Shown here piece after piece: positions 1 through 9,475 of a stretch of DNA of 37,145 bases. The stretch lies in NCBI GenBank assembly GCA_025928515.1, contig JAICJI010000019.1, forward strand, positions 1 to 37,145. The letters are read 5' to 3'. Each line of letters opens with the position of its first letter. Within the stretch, counting starts at the first letter, position 1. This DNA comes from Thermoleophilia bacterium. GTDB lineage: Bacteria > Actinomycetota > Thermoleophilia > Gaiellales > Gaiellaceae. Under the pieces are notes generated by a model, which saw nothing but the letters and a program-made list of their open reading frames with translations, made no database searches and was not told where the DNA came from. The translations under genes were made by a program, and so were the position numbers.

Positions 1-1078
1 CGTCGCGGCCCGCGTCGAGCAGCGGGGCGAGGCGACGGCGGAAGCCGAGATTGAGCTTCATCCGCGGGTCCTTCGCGTACTCCTCGTACATGTAGTCCCG
101 CTCCTCGTCGGTGACCATCTCGAGCGTCAACTCGTCGTGGTTGCGCAGGAAGAGTCCCCACTGGCAGTTGTCGGGGATGTGCGGCGTCCGGTCGAGGATC
201 TCGTAGATCGGCGTGGCGTCCTCGCGCCGCACGGCCATGAACATCCGCGGCATGACCGGGAAGTGGAAGCACATCTGGCATTCGTCGCCTTCGCCGAAGT
301 AGTCGACGACGTCCTCGGGCCACTGGTTCGCCTCGGCGAGCAGCAGCCGGTCGGGGTAGCGCGCGTCGACCTCGGCGCGGACGCGCTTGAGGTACTCGTG
401 CGACTCGGGGAGGTTCTCGCCGCTCGTCCCGTCCCGCTCGAAGAGGTACGGCACGGCGTCGAGCCGGAAGCCGTCGATGCCGAGGTCGAGCCAGAAGCGG
501 AGGACCTCTAGCATCGCCTCCTGCACCTCCGGGTTGTCGTAGTTGAGGTCCGGCTGGTGGTGGAAGAAGCGGTGCCAGTAGTACTGGCCGCGGGCCTGGT
601 CGAGCGTCCAGTTCGACGGCTCCGTGTCGATGAAGATGATGCGCGCATCGGGATAGCGCTCGTCCGAGTCCGACCAGACGTACCAGTCGCCCTTCGGGCC
701 GTCGGGATCCGCGCGCGACTCCTGGAACCAGGGATGGTCGGCGGAGGTGTGGTTCATCACGAGGTCCGCGATCACGCGCATGCCGCGCTGGTGCGCCTGC
801 TCGACGAACTCGCGGAAGTCCTCGACCGAGCCGTAGTCCGGGTGCAGCCCGAAGAAGTTCGAGATGTCGTAGCCGCCGTCGCGCAGCGGTGACTCGTACA
901 TCGGCAGCAGCCAAAGGCAGTCGACGCCGAGCCACTCGAGATAGTCGAGCTTGTCGATGAGGCCGCGGAAGTCGCCGGAGCCGTCGTCGTTGCCGTCGAA
1001 GAAGCCACGGATGTGGATCTCGTAGAAGACGGCCCGCTTGAACCACAGCGGATCTCTCTCGAACCATTGCTCGCTCAT
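1..1078 (-). CDS. treS: Trehalose synthase (maltose/trehalose isomerase), C-terminus cut by window edge
   Basis: GH13 enzyme that interconverts maltose and trehalose in the cytoplasm. 359 residues are visible; the C-terminal part lies before base 1. The (beta/alpha)8 barrel motifs are clear: [11 protein letters not shown] (residues 102-112), [10 protein letters not shown] with the nucleophile Asp207, [11 protein letters not shown] with the acid/base Glu249, and FLRNHDEL with Asp315. The stretch [20 protein letters not shown] (324-343) is characteristic of TreS rather than other GH13 members. The ATG at 1078-1076 overlaps the glgE TGA by 4 bp (ATGA), so the pair is one translationally coupled operon. 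In actinobacteria TreS supplies maltose to the maltokinase/GlgE route; a Pep2 maltokinase may be fused or adjacent beyond the window edge. The identification is secure. Confidence 0.93.
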   Translation of the reverse strand, partial: MSEQWFERDPLWFKRAVFYEIHIRGFFDGNDDGSGDFRGLIDKLDYLEWLGVDCLWLLPMYESPLRDGGYDISNFFGLHPDYGSVEDFREFVEQAHQRGMRVIADLVMNHTSADHPWFQESRADPDGPKGDWYVWSDSDERYPDARIIFIDTEPSNWTLDQARGQYYWHRFFHHQPDLNYDNPEVQEAMLEVLRFWLDLGIDGFRLDAVPYLFERDGTSGENLPESHEYLKRVRAEVDARYPDRLLLAEANQWPEDVVDYFGEGDECQMCFHFPVMPRMFMAVRREDATPIYEILDRTPHIPDNCQWGLFLRNHDELTLEMVTDEERDYMYEEYAKDPRMKLNLGFRRRLAPLLDAGRD

Positions 1079-2883
1079 CGGCCGCCGATCCTAAGCACGT
1101 GGCTCTGACCCGGGCCGAGCTTGACGTAGTTACGGCCGATCCGCCACGTCCAGGTCTCGTCCGACAGGAGGTCTTGCACCGGGTAGGCGGGAGGGAAGCC
1201 GGCCGAGACCGGAACGATGCAGACTCCGGCCTGTGTCGCAGCGGGATCGAGGTTGACCACGGTGACGACGCTGTTCTCGCCGCGTCGCTTGAGGAAGGCA
1301 AACAGGCGCTCGTTCTCGGTCTCGAGAACCGTGAGCGGCTCGAGCCACTGCAGCGCCGGGTTCTCGCGCCGGGCGGCGTTGAGCTTCGCGACCAGCGGGA
1401 GCAGCGGCCCGTCGAGCGTCCGCTGCTTCAGCTCGTACTTCTCCGAGTTGAGGTACTCCTCGGAGCCCGGGCGCACGGGCACGTTCTCGAGCTGCTCGAA
1501 GCCGGAGTAGAGGCCGTAGGAGGGCGACAGCGTCGCGGCGAGCACGAGCCGGGCCTCGAACGCGGCGCGGCCGCCGTTCTGCAGGTACTCGTGCAGGATG
1601 TCCGGCGTGTTCGCGAAGCAGTTCGGCCGGTAGAACTCGCGCCACTCGAGCAACTGGCCGAGGAACTCGAGCAACTCCCAGCGGCTGTTCTTCCAGGTGA
1701 AGTACGTGTAGCTCTGCGCGAACCCCGACTTCGCAAGCGCGGTCATCGGGGCCGGCCGCGTGAAAGCCTCCGCGAGGAAGAGCACGTCGGGGTGCTCACG
1801 CCGCACCTCGGCGATCAGCCACTCCCAGAACGGCAGCGGCTTCGTATGCGGGTTGTCGACACGAAAGACGGTGATGCCGCAGCCCACCCAATGCAGGACT
1901 ACGTCGAGCAGCGCCCGCCAGAGCCCGCGCCAGTCCTCGCTGCCGAAGTCGACGTTGTAGATGTCCTGGTAGCGCTTCGGCGGGTTCTCGGCGAACTTCA
2001 GCGTCCCGTCGGGGCGGCGGAAGAACCACTCGGGGTGCTCCTTCAGCCACGGGTGGTCGGGCGAGCACTGGATCGCGAAGTCGAGCGCGATCTCGATCCC
2101 GAGCTTCTTCGCGTCGGACACGAGCGCGCGAAGCTCTTGCTCGGTGCCGAGCGACGGCTCGATCGCATCGTGGCCGCCCTCGTTTCCACCGATCGCCCAC
2201 GGGCTGCCGACGTCGCCGGCCTTCGCCGTCTCGGAGTTGTTCCGGCCCTTGCGGTTCGTGACGCCGATCGGGTGGATCGGCGGCAGGTAGAGCACGTCGA
2301 AGCCGAGCTCCGCGAGCCGAGGCAGCTGCTCCCGCACGCCGGCGAAGCCGCCCCACGAGCGGGGGAAGAGCTCGTACCAGGAGCCGAAGCGAGCCAGCAC
2401 GCGGTCGGCGTCCACCGCATACGTCGCCGACCACGCTTTCTCGGAGCGCTCGCCCGCCGGCGCCGCAAGCGCCGTCTCGACCGTGAGCTCCTCGTCGCCG
2501 AGCAGTACGGCGCCTTCGGACAGCTCTCCCGTCAAGTCGGGCTGGCCTGCCGAGACCTTGCGCCGAAGCTCCTCCTGGAACGAGGCCACACGGTCGACCC
2601 ACGCCTCGATCCGGAAGCTCCAGAGCCCGGGCCGGTCGACCTCGAAGGAGCCGGCCCATACGTCGTTGCCGAGCGGCTCGAGCGGCGTCTCGGTCCAGCG
2701 CGTCGCGTCCGGCCCCTTGTGCCGGATCGTCGCGCCGAGTGTCTCGTGCCCGTCGCGGAAGATCCGGGCAGTGACAGCGACGAGGTCGCCGACGGTGCGC
2801 TTGACCGGGTAGCGGCCGCAGTCGACCTGGGGTGAGACCTCGTGGATCTGGATCCGCGGGGGAGCCGTTTTCGGGATGGACAC
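1075..2883 (-). CDS. glgE: Alpha-1,4-glucan:maltose-1-phosphate maltosyltransferase (GlgE)
   Basis: Extends linear alpha-glucan with maltosyl units from maltose-1-phosphate (GH13_3). 602 residues, somewhat shorter than the 660-700 I recall for mycobacterial and streptomycete GlgE. An N-terminal beta-sandwich (about 10-150) is followed by the catalytic barrel. [11 protein letters not shown] carries the nucleophile Asp343, [10 protein letters not shown] carries Glu372, and YLPPIHPIG (199-207) is typical of the family. The start is a GTG at 2883; no earlier in-frame ATG or GTG precedes the next stop and there is no well-placed ribosome site, so a leaderless message is possible. It is followed by treS with a 4-bp overlap and is divergent from malQ, only 34 bp from the malQ start chosen here. 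Confidence 0.93.
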   Translation of the reverse strand: MSIPKTAPPRIQIHEVSPQVDCGRYPVKRTVGDLVAVTARIFRDGHETLGATIRHKGPDATRWTETPLEPLGNDVWAGSFEVDRPGLWSFRIEAWVDRVASFQEELRRKVSAGQPDLTGELSEGAVLLGDEELTVETALAAPAGERSEKAWSATYAVDADRVLARFGSWYELFPRSWGGFAGVREQLPRLAELGFDVLYLPPIHPIGVTNRKGRNNSETAKAGDVGSPWAIGGNEGGHDAIEPSLGTEQELRALVSDAKKLGIEIALDFAIQCSPDHPWLKEHPEWFFRRPDGTLKFAENPPKRYQDIYNVDFGSEDWRGLWRALLDVVLHWVGCGITVFRVDNPHTKPLPFWEWLIAEVRREHPDVLFLAEAFTRPAPMTALAKSGFAQSYTYFTWKNSRWELLEFLGQLLEWREFYRPNCFANTPDILHEYLQNGGRAAFEARLVLAATLSPSYGLYSGFEQLENVPVRPGSEEYLNSEKYELKQRTLDGPLLPLVAKLNAARRENPALQWLEPLTVLETENERLFAFLKRRGENSVVTVVNLDPAATQAGVCIVPVSAGFPPAYPVQDLLSDETWTWRIGRNYVKLGPGQSHVLRIGGR

Positions 2884-2917
2884 CTCCGAAGTCTCACTGA
2901 TGCGGAAGGATCAAAAC

Positions 2918-4132
2918 GTGCAGCTCCCTCGCTCGGCCGGCATCCTGCTCCATCCGACCTCGCTCCCGTCGGGCAAGCTCGACCGCGACGCGTACCGCTT
3001 CGTCGACTGGCTCGCGGCGGCGGGACAGTCGTGGTGGCAGGTGCTGCCGCTCGGGCCGCCCGACGAATATCAGTCGCCGTATCGGTCTCCGTCGGCGTTC
3101 GCCGCGTCGCCGCAGCTCCTCGCGCATCCCGAGGCGCGGGTCACCGGCAAGGAGGTCGAGGACTTCGTCGCGCGCAATCCGTACTGGACGGGAGGCTGGA
3201 CGGGCTTCGCCGGCGCGGAGGCGCTCGTCGACCAGGTGCGCTTCGAGCGCGAGTGGGGCGCACTGCGCACGTACGCGGCGAAGCGCGGCGTCCGGCTGAT
3301 CGGCGACCTGCCGATCTACGTCTCCGACGCAGGCGCAGACCTCGCCGCCTGGCCGGAGCTGTTCGCGCACGGGGAGGTCGCGGGCGCTCCGCCCGACGCG
3401 CTCAGCGCCAACGGCCAGCGCTGGGGGAACCCGTTGTACGACTGGCCCGTCCACCGCGCGACGGGGTTCCACTGGTGGCGCGAGCGCTTCCGCCGCACGT
3501 TCGAGCTCGTCGACGTCTGCCGCATCGACCACTTCCGCGGCTTCGTCTCGTACTGGGCGATCCCGGCCCGGAACTCGACCGCTCGGAGCGGGCGCTGGCG
3601 GCCGGGGCCTGGTGCGGAGCTCTTCGCGGCGGTCGAGCGCGAGCTCGGCGATCTGCCGCTGATCGCCGAGGACCTCGGTCACATCACACCGCCGGTGCAC
3701 CGCCTGCGGGACGAGCTCGGCCTGCCCGGCATGGTCGTGCTCCTCTGGGCCTTTCGCGGCGGCAGTCGCAACCCGCACGCCCTCGCGAACCACCGTCCGA
3801 ACTCCGTCGCGTACACGAGCACGCACGACACCGACACGGCCGTCGGCTGGTTCGAGAGCTTAAGGCCGCGCGAACGGGCTGCCACCGGGCTCGATCCCGG
3901 CGAGCCGAGTTGGAGCCTGATCGAACTCGCCTACGGCTCGCGCTCTTCCCTCGCCGTCGTCCCGGCCCAGGACGTGCTCGGGCTCGGCAGCGACGCGCGG
4001 ATGAACCGTCCCGGCGTCTCGGAGGGGAACTGGAGCTGGCGGCTCGAGCGCGGAGCGCTGACCGCGGCGCTGGCGAGACGGCTACGCGGCCTCGCCGAGC
4101 GGCACGGCCGGCTCCGGGCTGAGCTCGGCTAG
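2918..4132 (+). CDS. malQ: 4-alpha-glucanotransferase (amylomaltase)
   Basis: GH77 disproportionating enzyme moving alpha-1,4-glucan segments between maltodextrins. The 404-residue form starts at GTG 2918, chosen because GAAGGA lies 7 nt upstream and the product then begins with the family-typical MQLPRSAGILLHPTSLPSG. Upstream ATGs at 2876 and 2900 are in frame, but 2876 would overlap the glgE start. Motifs: CRIDHFRG with the nucleophile Asp204, LIAEDLGH with Glu251, and STHDTD with Asp304. It is compact next to the roughly 500-residue bacterial enzyme; the region between FAGAEAL (97-103) and RLIGDLPIY (126-134) is short. It sits divergently from glgE-treS, fitting a shared alpha-glucan role. 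Its stop overlaps the convergent PAP2 gene by 4 bp. Confidence 0.92.
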   Translation: MQLPRSAGILLHPTSLPSGKLDRDAYRFVDWLAAAGQSWWQVLPLGPPDEYQSPYRSPSAFAASPQLLAHPEARVTGKEVEDFVARNPYWTGGWTGFAGAEALVDQVRFEREWGALRTYAAKRGVRLIGDLPIYVSDAGADLAAWPELFAHGEVAGAPPDALSANGQRWGNPLYDWPVHRATGFHWWRERFRRTFELVDVCRIDHFRGFVSYWAIPARNSTARSGRWRPGPGAELFAAVERELGDLPLIAEDLGHITPPVHRLRDELGLPGMVVLLWAFRGGSRNPHALANHRPNSVAYTSTHDTDTAVGWFESLRPRERAATGLDPGEPSWSLIELAYGSRSSLAVVPAQDVLGLGSDARMNRPGVSEGNWSWRLERGALTAALARRLRGLAERHGRLRAELG

Positions 4133-4716
4133 CGCGTCCCGGGCCGCCAGAGCGGCCGCAGCAGTGGATCGCTGACGCGCTCCACGTAGGAGACGACCCA
4201 CGAGACGAAGCGGGGGAGGAGCCTGACGACGACGCCTGCGGCGATCAGGCCGACCAGGAGCCCGGCGGCGACGTCGCTCGGGTAGTGCGCTCCGATGAAC
4301 AGCCGTCCGACCGCGATGACCAGAGCGACCACGAGCACGAGCGCCCCTACCACTGGATCGAAGGCGAGCACCGCGAAGGCGATCGCGAACGACAACGTCG
4401 CATGATCGCTCGGGAACGACGCATCCGTGGCGCTCGACCAGGGATGGCTGATCTGGTGGTCCAGGTACGGCCGCGGCCGTGACCACAGGTGATGAGTGGC
4501 GAAGGCGGCGGCGTACGCGAGTGCGGCCGAGGCGAAGCCGCTCCCGCAAGCGAGCTTCCATTTCCGGTCACCGCCTGGACGGCTGAAGAACCAGAGCGCA
4601 CCGGTGATCAGCACCATCAGCGGAATGCTCACCTTTTCGATGTCGCTGAAGAGCGTCCCGATCCAGTGGTGGTGGAGCGAGACGTCGTAGATCGCCTTGT
4701 AGAGCCGCCAGTCCAT
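4129..4716 (-). CDS. PAP2-family membrane phosphatase
   Basis: 195-residue integral membrane phosphatase of the PAP2/undecaprenyl-diphosphatase superfamily. Core motifs: SRPRPY (79-84, motif 1; the usual upstream Lys of KX6RP seems replaced by His), FPSDHAT (101-107, motif 2) and GRLFIGAHYPSD with Arg138, His144 and Asp148 (motif 3). Several hydrophobic segments surround these. The ATG at 4716 lies 5 nt after the phoU stop on the same strand, so it is probably co-transcribed with phoU. A longer in-frame reading from 4860 is out-of-frame phoU sequence and was rejected. A role in releasing phosphate from phospholipid or prenyl diphosphate is inferred from the family and the phosphate-gene context; the substrate is unknown. 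Confidence 0.85.
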   Translation of the reverse strand: MDWRLYKAIYDVSLHHHWIGTLFSDIEKVSIPLMVLITGALWFFSRPGGDRKWKLACGSGFASAALAYAAAFATHHLWSRPRPYLDHQISHPWSSATDASFPSDHATLSFAIAFAVLAFDPVVGALVLVVALVIAVGRLFIGAHYPSDVAAGLLVGLIAAGVVVRLLPRFVSWVVSYVERVSDPLLRPLWRPGTR

Positions 4717-4721
4717 CGTCG

Positions 4722-5387
4722 CTAGCCGACCGGGTGGGAGGCGTCTGTGAACTCGCGGAACTCGGCCGTGAGCAGGTAGGCCGTCTGCTCCCCGATGTCG
4801 ACCGCGCGGTCGCCGATTCGCTCGATCGTCCGCGCGACGACGACCATCCGCAGGCCCCACTCGCGGAACTCCGGTTCGGCCATCACGTCCACGAGCCGTT
4901 CGACGAAGCGGCGGTTGGCGCGGTCGATCAGCTCGTCGAGCTCGACGAGGCTCTCGGCGCCCGCGAGGTCACGGCGGCTGAAGGAATCGAGCGCCACACG
5001 CAGCATCTCCTCGGCCCGTTCGCCCATCTCGGTCAGGACCTCGACGAGCGCGGGATCCGGCTCGACGTCGGCCACGAGCTGCGACAGCTTCGCGACCGTC
5101 ACGCATCCGTCGGCGCTCCGTTCGAGCAGGAGGTTGATGTGGATCATCGCGAGCAGGAGGCGCAGATCGCGGGCGACCGGCGTCTGCAGGGCGAGCATCG
5201 ACTGAATCTGCTGCTGGATGCCGAGGAAGTGGTTGTCGACCTCGTCGTCGAAGGCGATCACCTCGCCCGCGAGCTCTCGGTCGCGCTCCTCGAGCGCGCG
5301 GGTCGCGCCGTGGACGGCGGTGAGGACCCGCTGCCCCATTTCCTGGAGCTGGGCCTCGATCTGCTGCAGAGCCGTGTCGATCGACAT
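4722..5387 (-). CDS. phoU: Phosphate uptake regulator PhoU
   Basis: Cytoplasmic all-helical protein linking the Pst transporter to the phosphate two-component system. 221 residues, usual size, with two three-helix PhoU repeats. Metal-binding-type motifs are visible: AFDDEVDNHF (about 45-54) in the first repeat and ERIGDRAVDIGE (about 189-200) near the end of the second. It lies divergently from pstS rather than at the end of the pst operon; the 141-bp gap holds candidate PHO-box repeats. It is followed after 5 nt by the PAP2 gene. Identification is confident; the split from pstSCAB is a local arrangement. Confidence 0.93.
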   Translation of the reverse strand: MSIDTALQQIEAQLQEMGQRVLTAVHGATRALEERDRELAGEVIAFDDEVDNHFLGIQQQIQSMLALQTPVARDLRLLLAMIHINLLLERSADGCVTVAKLSQLVADVEPDPALVEVLTEMGERAEEMLRVALDSFSRRDLAGAESLVELDELIDRANRRFVERLVDVMAEPEFREWGLRMVVVARTIERIGDRAVDIGEQTAYLLTAEFREFTDASHPVG

Positions 5388-5433
5388 CGCAATCCAGCGT
5401 ACTAGCTGACTTCAAAGGGGTGCGCCAGGGGCC

Positions 5434-5455
5434 GTTACCACTTCGTCTCCACCTC
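5434..5455 (+). promoter_or_regulatory. Candidate PHO-box direct repeats between phoU and pstS
   Basis: Two adjacent 11-nt units, GTTACCACTTC (5434-5444) and GTCTCCACCTC (5445-5455), match each other at 8 of 11 positions. The spacing equals that of actinobacterial PHO boxes (11-nt repeats built on GTTCACC). A weaker unit beginning GTACCCC is in phase at 5467. The site is about 75 bp before pstS and about 47 bp before phoU, so it could serve both. The match to GTTCACC itself is imperfect; the better repeats at 10346-10378 support the reading. Confidence 0.4.
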
Positions 5456-5528
5456 GCAACGCGGCCGTACCCCACCCGCCCGACCCTCCGCCGTACGGTG
5501 GCCGCGAACCCTGAGGAGGAGGAAAAAG

Positions 5529-6581
5529 ATGCCGAGAAACGGCAAGCTCGTTCGCGTCTCCCTCGTCGCGGCTGCGGCCGCAGGCGTTGCCGTCGTGGCG
5601 GTGGTCATCGCCGGCACAGCGTCCGCCAAGACCACCGCGGGCAGCGTCAACGGCGCGGGCAGCACGTTCGTCGCCCCGCTGGTGGCGAAGTGGGAGGCCC
5701 CGGTCAGCTCAGCGCTCGGGATCTCGCTCAACTACAACCCGGTCGGCTCGGGTGGAGGCGTCTCCGCGATCACGAACAAGCAGGCCGATTTCGGCGCGAG
5801 CGACGCGCCGCTGTCGCAGTTCGACCCGACGTGCAGCTCATGCGTGCAGATCCCCTGGGCGCTCGCGGCCACAGGCGTGATCTACAACCTGGGCAGCCTC
5901 CAGCACCTGAACATGACCGGGCAGGTGCTCGCGAAGATCTTCCAGGGCAAGATCACGAACTGGAACAGCCCTGCGATCACGAAGCTCAACAAGGGCAAGA
6001 GCATTCCGAGCAAGCAGATCACCGTCGTCCACCGGTCCGACAGCTCGGGCACGACCTACAACTTCACGGATTACCTCTCCCACGTCTCCTCCGGCTGGAA
6101 GTCGTCGGTCGGCACGGGGACCTCGGTCAGCTGGCCGACGGGCGAAGGTGAGGCGAAGAGCGCCGGCGTCGCCGGTGGCGTCAGGACGACGCCCGGAGCG
6201 ATCGGCTACGTCGACGTCTACTACGCCGTCCACAACCACCTCGGCCTGTTCAAAATGAAGAACCGGTCCGGCAACTTCGTCCAGCCGCGGGCGAAGGGCA
6301 TCCTGGCGGCCGCTTCCCTCGACACGCATCCCGCAAAGGACGGGTCGCTCTCGATCGTCAATCCGCCCAAGAGCAAGAAGTTCCGGAACGCGTATCCGAT
6401 CTGCACTTACACGTACGTCGACGTGCAGAGGTCGTCGGGTGGGAACGCCACCAACATCAAGAAGGTCCTGAGCTGGGCGATCACGATGGGCCAGTCGTTC
6501 GGTCCGGCGCTCATCTTCGAGCCGCTGCCGAAGGCCGTCGTGGCATTCGACAAGAAGCAGATCAAGAAGATCCACTCGTAG
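5529..6581 (+). CDS. pstS: Phosphate ABC transporter substrate-binding protein PstS
   Basis: Exported phosphate-binding protein delivering phosphate to PstCA. 350 residues with a basic N-terminus, a hydrophobic core and an AXA-type cleavage site (GTASA near residue 33), so a Sec signal peptide; no lipobox cysteine is apparent. The mature part begins with NGAGSTFVAPL, and GSGGGVSAITNKQADFGASD (about 74-93) and HRSDSSGTT (about 168-176) are the conserved phosphate-binding loops. A strong ribosome site (GAGGAGGAGG) precedes the ATG. It is the first gene of pstSCAB, 21 bp before pstC. Confidence 0.96.
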   Translation: MPRNGKLVRVSLVAAAAAGVAVVAVVIAGTASAKTTAGSVNGAGSTFVAPLVAKWEAPVSSALGISLNYNPVGSGGGVSAITNKQADFGASDAPLSQFDPTCSSCVQIPWALAATGVIYNLGSLQHLNMTGQVLAKIFQGKITNWNSPAITKLNKGKSIPSKQITVVHRSDSSGTTYNFTDYLSHVSSGWKSSVGTGTSVSWPTGEGEAKSAGVAGGVRTTPGAIGYVDVYYAVHNHLGLFKMKNRSGNFVQPRAKGILAAASLDTHPAKDGSLSIVNPPKSKKFRNAYPICTYTYVDVQRSSGGNATNIKKVLSWAITMGQSFGPALIFEPLPKAVVAFDKKQIKKIHS

Positions 6582-6602
6582 GCGGAGAGGGCCGGCGCGA
6601 TC

Positions 6603-7580
6603 GTGACCTCTCTCGACGCCACCACGGACGCTGCCCGCCGCCCCTTCCCGGGGCGGCGGGCGCGTTTCGGCGATCTCATCCTGCAGGGCACCGCGGGGAT
6701 CGCGGCCGTCGGAGCGCTCGTGCTGGTCGGGCTGATCGTCTGGAAGATCGCCTCGGGCGCGAGACCCGCCCTCCACGCCTTCGGGCTTCCGTTCGTCTGG
6801 CACGTCGTCTGGAACCCGGTCCACGGCCGCGAGGCCTACGGGGCCGGCAGCTTCCTCTTCGGCACTGCCGTCACCTCGATCGGCGCGCTGCTCCTGGCCA
6901 CCCCGATCGCGCTGGGCGTCGCGCTCTTTCTCAGTGAGCTCGCCCCCGGCTGGATCCGCGGCCCCGTCACCGCGCTCGTCGAGACGCTCGCCGCGATTCC
7001 GAGCGTCGTGATCGGGCTCTGGGGCATCCTCGTGCTCGCCCCGATCCTGCGCGACCACGTCGATCCGGCCCTCCACTCGACGATCGGGTTCATCCCGCTC
7101 TTCGGGCCGTCGTCGTACGGCTCGAACGTCTTCACAGGGATCGTCGTCCTGACGATCATGATCCTGCCGATCATCGCGAGCATCTCGCGTGAGCTGTTCC
7201 TCACCGTGCCGCAGGAGCTGAAGGAGGGGGCGCTCGGCCTCGGCGTCACGCGCTGGGAGATGGTGCGCGGCGTCGTCTTCCCCTACGCAGGCGGCGGGGT
7301 TGCCGCGGCGATGATCCTCGGCTTCGGCCGAGCGGTCGGCGAGGCGATCGCGGTCGCGCTGGTGCTCGGAGACGGGCTCGGGATCCACCTCAACCTCTTC
7401 GACACCGGGCAGACGCTCGGCGGGAAGATCGCGCTCAACTACCAGGGCTCGGGGTCCGGGCTCGAGACCTCGTCGCTCATCTACCTCGCCCTCATCCTGC
7501 TCGTCTTCTCGATTCTCGTGAACCTGCTGGCGCAGCTCATCGTGCGCCGGGCAGCACGCCGCAAGGGGCTGGCGGCCTGA
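6603..7580 (+). CDS. pstC: Phosphate ABC transporter permease PstC
   Basis: Inner-membrane channel subunit, 325 residues from GTG 6603. It has an N-terminal membrane segment (about 28-50), then the MetI-like permease domain with the EAA-type loop [20 protein letters not shown] (about 206-225). About six hydrophobic segments are visible. The first codons contain a very strong hairpin (6633-6661, separate entry) that could set the PstS:PstC ratio. The stop TGA shares one base with the pstA ATG (TGATG), implying coupled translation. Confidence 0.95.
   Translation: MTSLDATTDAARRPFPGRRARFGDLILQGTAGIAAVGALVLVGLIVWKIASGARPALHAFGLPFVWHVVWNPVHGREAYGAGSFLFGTAVTSIGALLLATPIALGVALFLSELAPGWIRGPVTALVETLAAIPSVVIGLWGILVLAPILRDHVDPALHSTIGFIPLFGPSSYGSNVFTGIVVLTIMILPIIASISRELFLTVPQELKEGALGLGVTRWEMVRGVVFPYAGGGVAAAMILGFGRAVGEAIAVALVLGDGLGIHLNLFDTGQTLGGKIALNYQGSGSGLETSSLIYLALILLVFSILVNLLAQLIVRRAARRKGLAA
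6633..6661 (+). promoter_or_regulatory. Perfect 12-bp GC hairpin at the start of pstC
   Basis: GCCCGCCGCCCC (6633-6644), a 5-nt loop TTCCC, then the exact complement GGGGCGGCGGGC (6650-6661), followed by GCGTTTCGG. It encodes residues about 11-20 of PstC (ARRPFPGRR). Such a hairpin between an abundant binding-protein gene and its permease can stabilise the upstream message or reduce downstream expression, as known for malE-malF. That role here is inference; the structure is direct from sequence. Confidence 0.6.
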
Positions 7581-8476
7581 TGAGCGCGGTCGAGCTGAGC
7601 CCGCTGCACCGCCCGCAGGACCGCCTGCGACGACGACGGGTGTTCAACCGCGGCATGGAGGCGCTCGCCTGGCTCGCGGCGGCCATCGCCGTCTTCTTCC
7701 TCGGCGTCGTGGTGTGGTCGGTTGCGCAGCGTGGGTGGAGTCAGCTGAACCTCGACTTCCTCACCAAGTCGCAGGTGCAGTTCGAGCCCGCCGTCCCGCA
7801 GGGTCTCGCGAACGCCTTCGCCGGATCGCTCGTCCTCGTAGGCCTCGCCACGGCGATGGCGCTGCCCTTCGGGATCCTGATCGCCGTCTACGTGAACGAG
7901 TTCGCCCCGAGACCGATCCGCAGCGCGATCGGGCTGACCCTCGACGTCCTCGCCGGAGTTCCCGCGATCGTGATCGGGTTCTTCGTCTACGGCCTGATCG
8001 TGGTGGCGCACGGCCAGAGTGCGTACGCAGGCGCGTTTGCGCTCGCGGTGATCATGCTCCCGTTCGTCTACCGCGCGACGGTCGAGGTGCTCGCCCTCGT
8101 GCCCAACTCCCTGCGAGAAGCGGGGCTCGGCGTCGGCGCGCCTCGTTGGCGCACCACCCTGGGGATCGTGCTCCCGCAGACGATCGGCGGCGTGCTCACG
8201 GGCACGACGCTCGCGGTCGCGCGTGTTGCGGGGGAGACCGCGCCTCTGCTCTTCACGTGCTCGCTGGCACCGAATGGGATTCATTGGAATCCGTCCGGGG
8301 CGATTCAAAGCGTTCCCGTCGCGGTGTTCGAACTCTCGGATTCTGCCGAGCCGTCCGACCACGCACGCGCCTGGGCGGCGGCGCTCGTCTTGATCCTTTT
8401 CATCCTCGTCGCGAGCCTCACCGCACGCTGGCTCGCGACGCGCAGCAAGCGCAAGATCATGCGTGCCGGGCGATGA
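7580..8476 (+). CDS. pstA: Phosphate ABC transporter permease PstA
   Basis: Second inner-membrane permease subunit, 298 residues. One N-terminal membrane segment (about 32-52) is followed by a MetI-like domain with the conserved loop [21 protein letters not shown] (about 176-196) and five or so further hydrophobic helices. The ATG shares a base with the pstC stop, and the pstA stop overlaps the chosen pstB ATG (ATGA). Length and motif order are ordinary for the family. Confidence 0.95.
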   Translation: MSAVELSPLHRPQDRLRRRRVFNRGMEALAWLAAAIAVFFLGVVVWSVAQRGWSQLNLDFLTKSQVQFEPAVPQGLANAFAGSLVLVGLATAMALPFGILIAVYVNEFAPRPIRSAIGLTLDVLAGVPAIVIGFFVYGLIVVAHGQSAYAGAFALAVIMLPFVYRATVEVLALVPNSLREAGLGVGAPRWRTTLGIVLPQTIGGVLTGTTLAVARVAGETAPLLFTCSLAPNGIHWNPSGAIQSVPVAVFELSDSAEPSDHARAWAAALVLILFILVASLTARWLATRSKRKIMRAGR

Positions 8477-9342
8477 GCGAGATGAAGGGAGAGAGCGTGT
8501 CGAGTACGATCGAGGCCGCCGTGCGTGTCGAGACGAAGCGCCAGCCGCTGCCGCCCCGCGAGCGGCTCCAACAGGTCTTCGACATTCGGGATCTGACCGC
8601 GATCTACGGCTCCAAGCCGGCTCTGAAGGACGTGTCGATGGAGGTCTACAAGAACCTCGTCACGGCCGTGATCGGCCCATCCGGCTGCGGCAAGAGCACG
8701 TTCATCCGCTGCCTGAACCGGATGAACGACCTCGTCCCGAGCTTTCGCCAGACGGGGACGATCCGCTACCACGGCCAGGACATCTCCGGCCGGGACGTCG
8801 ATCCGGTCGCGGTGCGGCGGACGATCGGGATGGTGTTCCAGCGCCCGAATCCGTTCCCGAAGTCGATCCACGACAACGTCGCGTGGGGCTTGAAGGTGCT
8901 CGGGATGAAGGACAACCTCTCCGACCGCGTCGAGCGGGCCCTGACGCAGGCGGCTCTCTGGGACGAGGTGAAGGACCGACTGAAGGCGAGCGCGCTCTCG
9001 CTCTCGGGCGGCCAGCAGCAGCGGCTCTGCATCGCGCGCGCGATTGCCGTCGAGCCGGACGTCGTGCTCATGGACGAGCCGGCCTCGGCGCTCGACCCGA
9101 TCGCGACGCAGGCGATCGAGCAGCTCCTGCACGAGCTCAAGGGCCAGTACTCGTTCGTGATCGTGACCCACAACATGCAGCAGGCCGCCCGCGTCGCCGA
9201 CATGACGGCGTTCTTCTCGATCTCGCGCGGCGAAGAGGGCGAGCGCTGGGGCGAGCTGATCGAGTACGACGCGACCGAGAAGATCTTCACGGCCCCGTCC
9301 GACAGGCGGACGGAGGACTACGTCACCGGCAGGTTCGGCTGA
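8473..9342 (+). CDS. pstB: Phosphate ABC transporter ATP-binding protein PstB
   Basis: Cytoplasmic ATPase driving phosphate uptake. 289 residues with Walker [10 protein letters not shown] (68-76), Q-loop VFQRPNPFP (121-129), signature LSGGQQQR (177-184), Walker [14 protein letters not shown] (197-209) and the H-loop in VTHNMQQA. The ATG at 8473 overlaps the pstA stop by 4 bp; ATG 8482 or GTG 8497 (with AGGGAG upstream) are alternatives that only trim a disordered N-terminus. An in-frame reading extending back to 7714 is shadow. The first palindrome of repeat pair A starts 19 nt after the stop. Confidence 0.96.
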   Translation: MSEMKGESVSSTIEAAVRVETKRQPLPPRERLQQVFDIRDLTAIYGSKPALKDVSMEVYKNLVTAVIGPSGCGKSTFIRCLNRMNDLVPSFRQTGTIRYHGQDISGRDVDPVAVRRTIGMVFQRPNPFPKSIHDNVAWGLKVLGMKDNLSDRVERALTQAALWDEVKDRLKASALSLSGGQQQRLCIARAIAVEPDVVLMDEPASALDPIATQAIEQLLHELKGQYSFVIVTHNMQQAARVADMTAFFSISRGEEGERWGELIEYDATEKIFTAPSDRRTEDYVTGRFG

Positions 9343-9361
9343 GCCGGACCTGTCGTTCCTG

Positions 9362-9376
9362 GTAACAGACTGTTAC
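9362..9376. repeat. Palindrome A1 (GTAACAGACTGTTAC) downstream of pstB
   Basis: Perfect 7-bp inverted repeat around one base. It starts 19 nt after the pstB stop. In the pstB transcript direction it is preceded by GGACCTGTCGTTCCTG, nearly identical to the approach to C2 from the other strand, and followed by TAAG. As RNA it could fold GUAACA-GAC-UGUUAC; no U-tract follows. Confidence 0.9.
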
Positions 9377-9441
9377 TAAGTGCTTCGGAGCCGCTCGTGC
9401 CAAGCCGTCGGCCGTGTGCCGGCGGGCCACTGTCCAAGCTA

Positions 9442-9456
9442 GTAACAGACTGTTAC
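9442..9456. repeat. Palindrome A2 (GTAACAGACTGTTAC) downstream of the sensor kinase
   Basis: Identical to A1, 80 bp further on, and 19 nt beyond the stop of the minus-strand kinase gene. The symmetry extends imperfectly outwards: GGGCCAC-GTCCA on the left mirrors TCGGACGCGGCTC on the right, so the whole palindromic region is about 48 bp. The 65 bp between A1 and A2 hold no gene. Confidence 0.9.
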
Positions 9457-9475
9457 TAGGTCGGACGCGGCTCGG

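Noticed and set aside
1099..2835. 578-codon open frame on the plus strand opposite glgE
   Set aside because: It is an antisense shadow: Arg/Leu/Glu-rich with no domain, while glgE on the other strand has all catalytic motifs.
4717..4860. 48-residue N-terminal extension of the PAP2 protein
   Set aside because: It is Arg-rich sequence overlapping phoU out of frame; ATG 4716 gives a standard membrane N-terminus.
5838..7388. 516-codon minus-strand frame across pstS and pstC
   Set aside because: Asp/Arg/Glu-biased shadow typical of GC-rich DNA; pstS and pstC are unmistakable on the plus strand.
9362..9456. Reading palindrome pairs as classical intrinsic terminators
   Set aside because: No U-tract follows on either strand, the stem is only 6-7 bp, and base identity is conserved beyond what a terminator needs. 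A terminator-like role is kept only as a hypothesis in the findings.
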